This document shows positions 8,216 to 16,102 of a stretch of DNA of 64,000 nucleotides, piece by piece. Every line of letters starts with the position of its first letter. Position 1 is the stretch's first letter. The stretch is taken from assembly GCF_000473245.1 (NCBI RefSeq), contig NC_022524.1:4627501-4691500 (forward strand). Reading direction: 5' to 3'. The translations under genes were made by a program, and so were the position numbers. Source of the DNA: Bacillus infantis NRRL B-14911. Its GTDB lineage: Bacteria > Bacillota > Bacilli > Bacillales > Cytobacillaceae. Under the pieces are notes generated by a model. It saw nothing but the letters and a program-made list of their open reading frames with translations. It was not told where the DNA came from and made no database searches.

Positions 8216-9115
8216 ATGAAAGAGAGATATGAGCGTCTCAGCGGCGGTTTCCACAATGAAGTATTCTACGATAAAAACGATAATAGAATCATAAGGATTT
8301 CTGCTAACGGCAAGTCAGCAGAAGAAGTACGGCAGGAGCTTAAGTGGATGGATTTCTTACACAGAAACGGAATTCCTTTATCAAAACCTGCCCAGGAAAT
8401 CGAACTGGAAGGCAGACTGGTAAAGACTCACTTCGAATTTGTCAAAGGGAACCCTGTTGACGTGACCGATCCCGCCCATTGGAACGAAAGGAATTTTGAA
8501 CAGTTCGGCCGGATATTGGGGAGGATGCACGCTTTATCAAAAGAATATAGGATTGAGGGTAATAGGCGGCCTGTTTGGACGAAAGAGAATCCGGATGTGT
8601 TTGGCATCAAAAATGATCTTGCTGGCTGGCTAGAGAAGGAATATGACCGTCTGATGGAAGACCTGCAGCCATATAAACTGTCCCTGGACACTTTTGGGCT
8701 CATCCACAATGACTTTCATCAAGGGAATTTTATCGTTCGGGAAAATGGGGAAATCGTGGTAATCGACTTTGACGAATGCGCCTGTAATTGGTTCGCGCAG
8801 GATCTGGCCGTGCTGTTTTACCACGCCTACTGGCAGCAGGACTCGTTCATCGGGGAGGCAGAAGCTTTCTCACGCTGGTTTATGCATCATGTTTTTAGCG
8901 GATATCAGTCCGAAACAGAGCTCCATCCCGACACAATTGCCCAGATACCGATTTTTTTAAAATTAAGGGAGATTTTCTTATTTCAGTTATTCCGCCGAAA
9001 ATGGGATAAAGCTCATTTAGAAGATTGGCAGGAATATACACTCGAGGATTTGAAGCGGAAGATTAAGAATCGTGAACCTTATGCGGGAGTAGAGGACTTC
9101 TCTGCTTATCTATGA
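8216..9115 (+). CDS. Phosphotransferase of the APH/choline-kinase fold
   Basis: A 299-residue kinase-fold protein. The catalytic loop HNDFHQGN (about 162-169) and the metal-binding IDFDE (about 180-184) fit the aminoglycoside phosphotransferase/fructosamine kinase superfamily. The N-terminal lobe starts RLSGGFHNEVFY, replacing the usual P-loop-like sequence. Such chromosomal Bacillus proteins usually phosphorylate small metabolites; nothing here shows antibiotic resistance. The ATG follows GGGAGAGGG. It appears to be a single-gene unit. Confidence 0.85.
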   Translation: MKERYERLSGGFHNEVFYDKNDNRIIRISANGKSAEEVRQELKWMDFLHRNGIPLSKPAQEIELEGRLVKTHFEFVKGNPVDVTDPAHWNERNFEQFGRILGRMHALSKEYRIEGNRRPVWTKENPDVFGIKNDLAGWLEKEYDRLMEDLQPYKLSLDTFGLIHNDFHQGNFIVRENGEIVVIDFDECACNWFAQDLAVLFYHAYWQQDSFIGEAEAFSRWFMHHVFSGYQSETELHPDTIAQIPIFLKLREIFLFQLFRRKWDKAHLEDWQEYTLEDLKRKIKNREPYAGVEDFSAYL

Positions 9116-9195
9116 ACAGTTGCCCGGAGAGAACCGGAGGCTTTGCTTCAGCAGCCCGAGGGATAGACTGCCGGCGTTTAGTCCTGCAAAATGAT

Positions 9196-9231
9196 AAAGC
9201 CAGCTTCGAATTGAGCGGCCGGCTTTTTTTT
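9196..9231 (+). terminator. Probable terminator after the APH-fold gene
   Basis: An AAAGCCAGC / GCCGGCTTT stem with one mismatch is followed by eight T residues. Nothing else was found between 9116 and 9390. Confidence 0.55.
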
Positions 9232-9390
9232 ACGCAGGGGCTCCGAGATCCGCGATTGACCAAAAGAAAACCAGCAGCCCATTCAAAAACAGGGCTTTTC
9301 CCCCTGGAACGAACAGCCAAGCCGGACAATACAGTGATAATAGCTTAAAGGCACGTTCTGTTGGCCAAATATGTAAAGGGGATTGGGACA

Positions 9391-10836
9391 ATGGGAATTC
9401 GGAATGGGAAGGAATTCATTGAACGATTGGATCTGATGGAAAATGAGGTCTGGCTGGACGGGGAAAGGGTCGCGGGGAAAATTTCGGAGCATCCTGCTTT
9501 TAAAGGAATTGTGACGGCAAAGGCCTCTCTCTATGATAAGCAATGCGATCCGCAATTGCAGGAAGAGCTGACATTTCGCATACCTGGCACCGCAGAGCTG
9601 GCAGGCCTGTCATACCTGAGGCCTCAAACAAAAGAGGATCTGCTGAAGAGAAGAAAAATGACTGAGCATTGGGCAATGAGCACCCACGGCATGATGGGCA
9701 GAAGCCCGGATTATATGAATACGGCGGTCATGAGCCTTGCTGCCTCTGCCTCTGTCCTCGCGGGCAGGGAAAACTGTTTTCCCGGGCATGTGCAGGCACT
9801 TTATGAACGTGCTATCCATGAGGATCTCTCGTTCACGCACACGCTCATCACCCCCCAGGTCAACCGTTCTGCCTTCTACTTGGGCTCTGACACCCCGATC
9901 TCGGCGAAGGTAGTGGAGAAGAACCATAATGGCCTGGTCATCAAGGGCGCCCGCCTTTTGGCGACCCAGGGAGGATTGACCGATGAACTGCTGGTGCTCA
10001 GCTCACCCGGCAGGTTTGATACGGAGGAGGCATTTGCTTTTTCCATCCCCTCCAACACGGATGGGCTGCGATTCATCTGCAGGGGATCCTTTGCAGGCGA
10101 TGGCTCTGCCTTTGATTACCCCCTCAGCTCCCATTACGATGAAATGGATGCTATCGTCGTGTTTGATGATGTCCTGGTCCCTTGGGAAAGGGTATTTCTC
10201 TATGACAATGTCGAGGCTGCGCTGGCGTTCAAAAATAAGAGCAGCTTCCATTCCTTTGCCTATCACCAGGCATTGATCAGGCAGATCGTAAAAACGGAAT
10301 TCATCCTCGGCATTGCCGAATCTATTGTAAAGTGCCTCAATGTCAGTGAATATCAGCATATACAAGCCAAGATGGCCGAAATCATCATAGGCCTCGAATC
10401 GATGAAAGCGCTGCTCGAGAAGTCAGAAAACGATGCAATTCCCGATGAATTTGGATGCATGCGCCCGAGCATTGTCCCTCTCCAGATTGCCAGTAATCTT
10501 TTCCCTGAACTATATCCCCGTTTTTGCGAGATCATCCAGGTTATCGGCGCAAGCGGCCTGACTTCACTGCCGACTGAAAAAGATTTTGAATCAGGCATCC
10601 GGGCTGACCTTGATCAATATCTTCAAGCGGAAGGCTTGAATGCAAAGGAACGGGTCCAGCTCTTCCGTTTGGCCTGGGATTTGACGATGAGCCCCTTTGG
10701 CACAAGGCAGACCCATTACGAAAGATATTTCTCCGGCGATCCGGTCCGGCTTGCAAGCACTTTATATCATACTTATCCAAAGGAAGACTTTGTCCGCAAC
10801 ATCAGTGAATTCCTGCAGCAGCGAAAATCAGATTAG
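9391..10836 (+). CDS. 4-hydroxyphenylacetate 3-monooxygenase-type oxygenase (HpaB family)
   Basis: A 481-residue protein of the two-component flavin-dependent hydroxylase family (HpaB; B. subtilis YoaI is of this type). It uses FADH2 from a separate reductase to hydroxylate a phenolic ring. Family hallmarks visible include the N-terminal NGKEFIERL, the MGRSPDYMN segment, HTLITPQVNR, VLVPWERVFLY and the C-terminal MSPFGTRQTHYERYFSGDP. I chose the ATG at 9391, behind AAAGGGGA, rather than the TTG at 9361. No reductase (HpaC) gene lies nearby, so a reductase encoded elsewhere must serve it. Confidence 0.9.
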   Translation: MGIRNGKEFIERLDLMENEVWLDGERVAGKISEHPAFKGIVTAKASLYDKQCDPQLQEELTFRIPGTAELAGLSYLRPQTKEDLLKRRKMTEHWAMSTHGMMGRSPDYMNTAVMSLAASASVLAGRENCFPGHVQALYERAIHEDLSFTHTLITPQVNRSAFYLGSDTPISAKVVEKNHNGLVIKGARLLATQGGLTDELLVLSSPGRFDTEEAFAFSIPSNTDGLRFICRGSFAGDGSAFDYPLSSHYDEMDAIVVFDDVLVPWERVFLYDNVEAALAFKNKSSFHSFAYHQALIRQIVKTEFILGIAESIVKCLNVSEYQHIQAKMAEIIIGLESMKALLEKSENDAIPDEFGCMRPSIVPLQIASNLFPELYPRFCEIIQVIGASGLTSLPTEKDFESGIRADLDQYLQAEGLNAKERVQLFRLAWDLTMSPFGTRQTHYERYFSGDPVRLASTLYHTYPKEDFVRNISEFLQQRKSD

Positions 10837-10844
10837 TATTAAAC

Positions 10845-10881
10845 AAAGCCGCATCCCCCTGCAACAAGGATACGGCTTTTT
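10845..10881. terminator. Bidirectional terminator between hpaB-like gene and yoaT
   Basis: A 12-bp stem AAAGCCGCATCC / GGATACGGCTTT with one mismatch is followed by T residues on the plus strand and preceded by an A-rich stretch, between convergent genes. Confidence 0.8.
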
Positions 10882-10885
10882 GAAA

Positions 10886-11704
10886 TTAATGGGACTTCCC
10901 CTTGACCAGCTTCAGTGTCGCAACAATCAGGAAGCTGACAATCACCAGCAGCAGCCAGGAGCTTACCTTGCCAAGGTGGACAAGGCTCCAGGCATCCTGC
11001 TGGTTCGGATATTCCCACGCCCCGAAAAAGGTGGCGATATTTTCTGCTATCCAGATAAAAAATCCGATCAGTACGAATGATAGGGAAATCGGCATACGGT
11101 GCTTGATTCCTCCAACCTCATAAATGACCCAGGAACGCCAAAAGACTATGATTACAAGCCCCGAGAGCCACCAGCGGATGTCCATCCAATAATGATGTGT
11201 GAAAAAGTTCAGGTAGATGGCAGCAGCCAGCGGGACAACCAGCCAAAACGGCGGCCACTCTACCAGTTCAACCTTCAGCCTCCGCCACGCCTGGCAAAGA
11301 TAGCTGGCAACGCTCGCATACATGAATCCGCTGTATAACGGTACGCCTCCAACCTTGAAGAAGCCTTCTTCCGGATAAGACCAGGAGCCCATATGGACCT
11401 TGAACAGCTCAAGCGCAAGCCCGATCAGGTGAAAAAGTGTGATAACCTTTAATTCATCGCGCGTTTCAAGTCCTGAGCGCAGCATCACCCATTGCATCAC
11501 AAGGCAGATGAGGAGCAGCCAGTCATACCGCGGCAGGAACGGAAGCGGGATGATCTTCGTCAGGGCCAAGGAAGCAAAGATAACGACAGGGAAAAGGCAG
11601 GACAACGCCTGCTCCCAGCCAAAACGGCAGAGCTGCTGTGCTCCTCCAATGACCTGCATCCTTACTTTTCTTTTCTTAACATCATTCTGGATGGCTATGC
11701 TCAT
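10886..11704 (-). CDS. yoaT: DUF817 family integral membrane protein (YoaT-like)
   Basis: A 272-residue protein with about eight hydrophobic segments and aromatic-rich motifs (MGSWSYPEEGFFKVGGVPLYSGFMYASV; IYEVGGIKHRMPI; WIAENIATFFGAWEYPNQ) typical of DUF817. Its biochemical role is unknown. GGGAGG lies 6 nt before the ATG. It is the last of three minus-strand genes with the same order as yoaS-yozG-yoaT of B. subtilis, which supports the name. The membrane location is inferred from hydrophobicity. Confidence 0.88.
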   Translation of the reverse strand: MSIAIQNDVKKRKVRMQVIGGAQQLCRFGWEQALSCLFPVVIFASLALTKIIPLPFLPRYDWLLLICLVMQWVMLRSGLETRDELKVITLFHLIGLALELFKVHMGSWSYPEEGFFKVGGVPLYSGFMYASVASYLCQAWRRLKVELVEWPPFWLVVPLAAAIYLNFFTHHYWMDIRWWLSGLVIIVFWRSWVIYEVGGIKHRMPISLSFVLIGFFIWIAENIATFFGAWEYPNQQDAWSLVHLGKVSSWLLLVIVSFLIVATLKLVKGKSH

Positions 11705-11742
11705 ATGAAACCTCCCCTTATCTGGACAGAATTTGAACTAAT

Positions 11743-11967
11743 TCATCGTTCCGGCTCTTCATCGTCCTTTTGGTATTCCAGGATATCCCCCGGCTGGCAG
11801 TCCAGCGCCTTGCAGATGGCTTCCAGAGTCGTCAGCCGGATTGCTTTTGCTTTTCCATTTTTCAATATGGAAAGATTGGCCATGGTGATGCCGACCCTTT
11901 CTGACAGCTCAGTCACGCTCATTTTGCGTTTCGCCAGCATCACGTCGATACGAATGATAATTGCCAT
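11743..11967 (-). CDS. yozG: YozG-type XRE helix-turn-helix regulator
   Basis: A 74-residue Cro/CI-type DNA-binding protein consisting of little more than one helix-turn-helix domain: VTELSERVGITMANLSILKNGKAKAIRLTTLEAICKALDC. This compact form is normally found beside DUF2975 membrane proteins, as here (the stop of the DUF2975 gene is 9 nt upstream). It probably controls its own operon. The target sequence is unknown. Confidence 0.9.
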   Translation of the reverse strand: MAIIIRIDVMLAKRKMSVTELSERVGITMANLSILKNGKAKAIRLTTLEAICKALDCQPGDILEYQKDDEEPER

Positions 11968-11976
11968 GTTTTCACC

Positions 11977-12456
11977 TCAGACCGTCAGATCATTTTCTGA
12001 CTTGATATCGATCGCATTCTTCAGTAATTTTTGGAGGACAGCGGCAAATACAGCAATCACAACGGAACCGAAAATGATGATCAATCCGATCAGGATGATG
12101 CCGGGGGCATCGTCGATCTCTGCCGCAAAATAAAAGAGCGGCATAGCAGCTGTATACAGCAGCATAATCGCAGCGGCACAATTTCTTATCGTCCTCAAAG
12201 CCCTCACAGCCATTTCTGAGAATGCGTTGTTATGGTCGATATAATTTAAAAGCTTAAATGCCTGAAACAAAGCAGCGAAAAACGGAATGGCCGATATATA
12301 CATAACCGCCAAAATGCCATACAGCAGATTCCGCCATCCCAAACCGCTTTGGCTTGCATTGATTGCAAGAGAAGGCAGTCCGAATAAACATAATGCCAGT
12401 ATCGGAGCCCCGATAAGGAAGATGGCTATTTTCAAAAAGAGTGTTTCCCTTTTCAT
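11977..12456 (-). CDS. yoaS: DUF2975 family membrane protein (YoaS-like)
   Basis: About 159 residues with four predicted membrane segments in the DUF2975 pattern (LFLKIAIFLIGAPILALCLFG; LYGILAVMYISAIPFFAALFQ; NCAAAIMLLYTAAMPLFYF; GIILIGLIIIFGSVVIAVFA). The function is unknown; these proteins are nearly always paired with a YozG-like regulator, which follows by 9 nt. Two starts are possible: 12465, too close to GAGGTG, and 12456, better spaced, which I use. Confidence 0.88.
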   Translation of the reverse strand: MKRETLFLKIAIFLIGAPILALCLFGLPSLAINASQSGLGWRNLLYGILAVMYISAIPFFAALFQAFKLLNYIDHNNAFSEMAVRALRTIRNCAAAIMLLYTAAMPLFYFAAEIDDAPGIILIGLIIIFGSVVIAVFAAVLQKLLKNAIDIKSENDLTV

Positions 12457-12626
12457 TTCATACACCTCACAGGTTAAGTTATATTGATTTTAAATTATTT
12501 TTTATTGTTTTTCAATAAACTTTTAATGATTTTTATCATTTTTTTGTTGCGATAAGGATTTCCCCCCTTAGAAACAAGCTTGCATAAAGAGAGCCCGGCT
12601 CATGAGAGATCAGCATTCAAAATCCT

Positions 12627-12651
12627 GTTTTAAAACCAACCTCAAGGGTAA
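12627..12651 (+). promoter_or_regulatory. Candidate SigB promoter of ydaD
   Basis: GTTTTA (12627-12632), a 13-bp spacer and GGGTAA (12646-12651) match the SigB general-stress consensus GTTTAA-N12-15-GGGTAT at 10 of 12 positions. B. subtilis ydaD is a SigB-dependent general stress gene, so the finding fits the family. Confidence 0.7.
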
Positions 12652-12721
12652 GAAAACTATATGGCTTATAAGTGATATACATCACAAAGCAACTATATGG
12701 TGAGAAAGGATTGACTAATCA

Positions 12722-13591
12722 ATGGATAAAGACATGCCAAAACAGATTCCCGGACAAATGCAGGAACGCCAGCCAGGCTTTGAAAATGAAATGGAGCCCC
12801 GCCCCGACTTCACGCAGAATCTTGCAGGAAAAGGTGAAAGGCTGTCAGGCAAAACCGCGTTGATCACAGGCGGAGACAGCGGGATCGGCCGTGCTGTCGC
12901 TGTTGCTTTTGCGAAGGAAGGCGCTGATGTAGCCATTTCCTATCTCGATGAGCATGACGATGCGGAGGAAACAAAAAAGTATGTAGAGCAGGAAGGCCGC
13001 CGCTGCCTGCTGATTGCCGGCGATATCGGTGAAGAATCTTTTTGCCAGGAAGCCGTGGAAAAAGTGGTTTCTGAATTCGGCAAGCTCGATATCCTCGTCA
13101 ACAATGCCGGGGAGCAGCATACCCAGCCATCCATTAAAGACATCACGGCAGAGCAGCTTGAGCGCACATTCCGCACCAATATCTTCAGCATGTTCCATCT
13201 GACAAAAGCTGCACTTGACCATATGAAGCCTGGCAGCTCTATCGTCAACACCACGTCCATCACAGCCTTCCAGGGCGCGCCGAAGCTGATTGACTATTCT
13301 TCAACGAAAGGTGCCATCCTTGCCTTTACACGTTCCCTTTCAGGATCTCTGGTCGAACAGGGAATCCGGGTAAATGCCGTGGCGCCAGGCCCGATCTGGA
13401 CACCGCTCATCCCCGCTTCTTTTTCTAAAGACGAGGTAGACGGTTTTGGCAGCGAAGGAGAATTCAAGACGCCAATGGGACGCCCGGGACAGCCGAGCGA
13501 ACTTGCGCCAGGCTATGTATACTTTGCATCTGATGAATCTTCTTATGTAACTGGGCAGGTGCTGCATATTAACGGGGGCACTCCGTACTAA
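12722..13591 (+). CDS. ydaD: General stress short-chain dehydrogenase (YdaD/YhxC family)
   Basis: A 289-residue SDR with the roughly 40-residue N-terminal extension (rich in P, Q, M and E: PKQIPGQMQERQPGFE) that marks the YdaD/YhdF/YhxC group. The Rossmann motif TGGDSGIGRA, NNAGEQ and the active-site YSSTKGA are present, and the C-terminal VTGQVLHINGGTPY ends the family domain. It probably reduces or oxidises a small carbonyl or alcohol in the cytosol using NAD(P). A SigB-like promoter lies 70 bp upstream. The ribosome binding site AAAGGA is rather distant from the ATG. Confidence 0.9.
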   Translation: MDKDMPKQIPGQMQERQPGFENEMEPRPDFTQNLAGKGERLSGKTALITGGDSGIGRAVAVAFAKEGADVAISYLDEHDDAEETKKYVEQEGRRCLLIAGDIGEESFCQEAVEKVVSEFGKLDILVNNAGEQHTQPSIKDITAEQLERTFRTNIFSMFHLTKAALDHMKPGSSIVNTTSITAFQGAPKLIDYSSTKGAILAFTRSLSGSLVEQGIRVNAVAPGPIWTPLIPASFSKDEVDGFGSEGEFKTPMGRPGQPSELAPGYVYFASDESSYVTGQVLHINGGTPY

Positions 13592-13621
13592 GAGTGCTGC
13601 AAAGCGTTTACGTAAAAAAAT

Positions 13622-13666
13622 AAGACCCGTACTCTTGTTGATTCAGGAGCCGCGGGTCTTTTTTTG
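13622..13666 (+). terminator. Terminator of ydaD
   Basis: The stem AAGACCCG / CGGGTCTT is followed by seven T residues. Confidence 0.85.
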
Positions 13667-13669
13667 CTT

Positions 13670-13870
13670 TTATTCATCTTTATTCAACACAATGCTATAA
13701 GAAATGTTCAGCTTGTCCCAAATCCAAGCTTGAAGAATGTCCTCCAGAATCTTCCGCTCTGCTTCCTCATTCAGGTTTTCGGCAACTCCCAGCTCCTCAA
13801 AGGTAAAAGTTTCACATGTGCGTGAATTGATGTATTTTGTATCAAAAGAAAAAGTGACGTTTTTGGCCAT
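13670..13870 (-). CDS. Small conserved-looking hypothetical protein
   Basis: A 66-residue acidic soluble protein, starting MAKNVTFSFDTKYINSRTCE, with two predicted beta strands and then a helix rich in Glu and Leu, ending near a tryptophan-containing segment (AWIWDKLNISYSIVL). I do not recognise a named family. The ATG at 13870 has AGGGGGA at good spacing; the longer frame to 13918 does not. It is likely monocistronic. Confidence 0.65.
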   Translation of the reverse strand: MAKNVTFSFDTKYINSRTCETFTFEELGVAENLNEEAERKILEDILQAWIWDKLNISYSIVLNKDE

Positions 13871-13928
13871 TGTGTCCCCCTGTGCAGAATTTATATGTAT
13901 AATACCATAATTAACCATAATTTTATCA

Positions 13929-13957
13929 AAAAGAAAGCTGCCCCGCCCGGCAGCCCT
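13929..13957 (-). terminator. Terminator of the cupin gene
   Basis: GCTGCC and GGCAGC form a 6-bp GC stem around a 6-nt loop, followed on the minus strand by TTTCTTTTT. Confidence 0.8.
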
Positions 13958-13972
13958 CTTTAATCTTATAGC

Positions 13973-14569
13973 CTAATACCCCCACCCATAAGGATACCCT
14001 CCATAATTGGAGCGATAACCGCGGTTTTGTTCTGCAGCCTCAGCAGCCGCTTTAGTTTGATGGACGGTGCCAAATGGATGATTGGGAGGCGCATAGATCG
14101 AGTACAGCTTCAGCGGTTTGTTCCCGGTGTTCGTAAGGTTATGCCATGTGCCTGCAGGAATGAATATGGCCGAATCATCGTACACATTTCTCCTGAAATC
14201 CAGATTATTTTTCTTCTTCCCCATCTGGACGACACCCTGGCCTTTTTCTATACGGAGGAACTGGTCGAGGTTATTATGCCTCTCGAGTCCAATGTCCTCG
14301 CCGGGCTTCAGGCTCATCAGCGTCAGCTGCAGGTGCTTGCCTGTCCAGAGAGCTGTACGAAAGTTTTTGTTCTGTTTCGTCGCTTCATTGATATTCACGA
14401 CAAACGGGTTGGGGCCATAATCCTTTAGCGGCACCCGAAAGTCCCCATGGGGCAAGGAATAAAAGCTGCTTCCATACCCTGCCTCCAGCGGATAGTGCCC
14501 GAACAAAGGCTGACTCCTGACTCCGGCAAGCCGCTCCACTGGATAAGGACACATATGATATCCATACAT
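13973..14569 (-). CDS. Cupin domain protein with Tyr/Gly-rich tails
   Basis: A 198-residue protein with one cupin barrel (about 60-165). The first motif reads DIGLERHNNLDQFLRIEKGQG and the second AIFIPAGTWHNLTNTGNKPLKLYSIY, so at least two histidines could bind metal, although the usual HxH-E set is incomplete. The N-terminus (MYGYHMCPYPVERL) and the C-terminus (Tyr/Gly-rich, ending GYPYGWGY) resemble spore-surface proteins. A spore coat role is therefore possible, but this is inference only. It may instead be a small isomerase-like cupin. Confidence 0.8.
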   Translation of the reverse strand: MYGYHMCPYPVERLAGVRSQPLFGHYPLEAGYGSSFYSLPHGDFRVPLKDYGPNPFVVNINEATKQNKNFRTALWTGKHLQLTLMSLKPGEDIGLERHNNLDQFLRIEKGQGVVQMGKKKNNLDFRRNVYDDSAIFIPAGTWHNLTNTGNKPLKLYSIYAPPNHPFGTVHQTKAAAEAAEQNRGYRSNYGGYPYGWGY

Positions 14570-14777
14570 AATTTCTCAGTCCCTTCACTTCTATTCGGGA
14601 TATCTTATGCATGGAAATAGGTGAATGACATACTTTTAAAATCAGAGAGATCTTTTCTTCCCCTAGTCCTATAGCACTTAATCTAAATCCTTGGCTTCAG
14701 GAGGCATCAATTTATTCAAAACTATGTTACGCTTATTAGAAAGGCTGAATATGTCAATAATTTAATGGGGTGCAAAT

Positions 14778-15314
14778 TTGAAAAGTACTCGTGTAAACGA
14801 AGTGAATGAGCTTCAAAGCCTTGCCAAAGGACATGTACTATATTTTTTCAGGAACCAGGAGCTTTACCTCTCGCATGTAGAAGAGTATATCATCACCGGA
14901 ATTAAACTGAATGAATATTCCGTTATTATAGAAAATGACCGATTGACTTCAATGATTAAACATAGACTTTCCAAAAAATTAGATGACCATTGCCTGCAGA
15001 AAGTCGTTTTTATAAACAACTATGACTTTTATTATGCAAAAGGCGATTTCCGGGTGAATTCAATCTTTGATTATCTTCCAAAGGTACTGGACGATTATTC
15101 AGAAGAGAATGCTGTAGTACGAAGCTGGGCTCATGTAGAATGGCGGGACGAAGAAGAAATAAGCAGCAAATTACTGGCATCTGAAGAAGAAGCGGATGCC
15201 ATCGTGTCCGATAGCAGAATCCTATCGGTTTGCGCCTATGACTCAGAGCTGGCAAGCGATGATTTTAAGGCAGGTCTTCTCGCCTGCCACAACTATCTGC
15301 TGTGTGATAAATAG
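14778..15314 (+). CDS. Stand-alone MEDS domain protein
   Basis: A 178-residue soluble protein that matches the MEDS (methanogen/methylotroph DcmR sensory) domain: KGHVLYFFRNQELYLSHVEEYIITGIKLNEYSVIIE near the start, then FDYLPKVLDDYSEENAVVRSWAHVEWRDEEE, and a C-terminal VCAYDSEL...LLACHNYLL. In other proteins this domain sits before histidine kinase, HTH or phosphatase modules; none is attached here. The start is TTG at 14778 behind GGGGTG. It might sense a small molecule or bind a partner, but the role is unknown. Confidence 0.8.
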   Translation: MKSTRVNEVNELQSLAKGHVLYFFRNQELYLSHVEEYIITGIKLNEYSVIIENDRLTSMIKHRLSKKLDDHCLQKVVFINNYDFYYAKGDFRVNSIFDYLPKVLDDYSEENAVVRSWAHVEWRDEEEISSKLLASEEEADAIVSDSRILSVCAYDSELASDDFKAGLLACHNYLLCDK

Positions 15315-15322
15315 AGTTAAAT

Positions 15323-15352
15323 GGCTTCCGGGTAACCCCGGGAGCTTTTTTG
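15323..15352 (+). terminator. Terminator of the MEDS gene
   Basis: The stem GGCTTCCGGG / CCCGGGAGC with one bulge is followed by TTTTTT. Confidence 0.8.
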
Positions 15353-15450
15353 TTTTCTCCTGCCTTTGCAGTTTACAAAAACCGCCAGCTTAAATAATCC
15401 TCCGTGGGGAAAAATAATCCGCGTATATGCAAAAAGGAGGATGAACATCA

Positions 15451-15696
15451 ATGGATATGAAGCATCTGGCTCCCCATGAATCATTGGATTTACATGAGAT
15501 CGTCAACTTCAAAACACTCTGCGTCGCAAAATCAAAGCTGATGCAGGGGCTTGTTTTTGATGAAGACTTAAAGGCCCTTATGCAGAAAGATCTGGAGCAG
15601 TCCAAAAAAGACCTTACCGAGCTTCAGGCCCTTTATGAACGCGTCCCATTTAGTGCTCCTGTCCCGGAAAGCCGTCCAACACCCATCATTAATTGA
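15451..15696 (+). CDS. yraG: Spore coat F-like protein YraG
   Basis: An 81-residue small helical protein of the CotF-like family (LDLHEIVNFKTLCVAKSKLMQGLVFDEDLKALMQKDLEQSK). It is the first gene of a five-gene operon with the same order and nearly the same lengths as yraG-yraF-adhB-yraE-yraD in B. subtilis. It probably joins the spore coat during sporulation. AAAGGAGGATG precedes the ATG at 15451. It is paralogous to yraE downstream (same ...FKTLC..KSK motif). Confidence 0.85.
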   Translation: MDMKHLAPHESLDLHEIVNFKTLCVAKSKLMQGLVFDEDLKALMQKDLEQSKKDLTELQALYERVPFSAPVPESRPTPIIN

Positions 15697-15712
15697 AAGG
15701 AGGCAATCTTAA

Positions 15713-16084
15713 ATGAACCAAGATTATTTAGATCCCATCAATGCCTTAAATATGCCTGAGCTGGCTGATATGACATTCGCCCTCGATTTTCTCATCCGAA
15801 CAAAGGAAGCTGTAAGAAATATGGCTGTGGCATTGACGGAAGCAGCTACACCCGATGTACGGGTGCTGCTTAGGAAACAGCTTATGCAGGGCATTCAGAT
15901 GCATCAGGAAATTTCGGAGCTCATGATCAGCAAGAAATGGTTCCACCCTCATGACCTGAGCGAACAATACAAGCTGGACCAGCTCTCAGCCAAAAATACA
16001 ATCATGATTGGCAGCATGAATCTGTTCCCACGTGAAACGAACAGAAAAGGCATGTTTGACCGGACACCTGATGAGTCCCATTAA
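15713..16084 (+). CDS. yraF: Spore coat F-like protein YraF
   Basis: A 123-residue protein with a CotF-type helical bundle ([57 protein letters not shown]). It is the paralogue of yraD at the far end of the operon. The gap to yraG is 16 nt and a GGAGG site is present. It is likely a structural spore coat or inner-coat component; no enzymatic residues are evident. Confidence 0.85.
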   Translation: MNQDYLDPINALNMPELADMTFALDFLIRTKEAVRNMAVALTEAATPDVRVLLRKQLMQGIQMHQEISELMISKKWFHPHDLSEQYKLDQLSAKNTIMIGSMNLFPRETNRKGMFDRTPDESH

Positions 16085-16102
16085 TATTGGAGGTATCTAT
16101 AC

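Noticed and set aside
8216-9115. Aminoglycoside resistance gene
   Set aside because: Only the general kinase fold motifs match; the context is chromosomal and the sequence does not resemble known resistance enzymes.
9112-9348. 78-residue plus-strand ORF after the APH-fold gene
   Set aside because: It overlaps the preceding stop, reads through a probable terminator, and has no family-like texture or ribosome binding site.
11492-12133. 213-residue plus-strand ORF over yoaT, yozG and yoaS
   Set aside because: It runs antisense through three recognisable genes; its length is a by-product of their codon use.
11743-12456. Toxin-antitoxin pair formed by the HTH and DUF2975 genes
   Set aside because: The pair is the widespread YozG/DUF2975 arrangement with a four-helix membrane protein, not a known toxin type.
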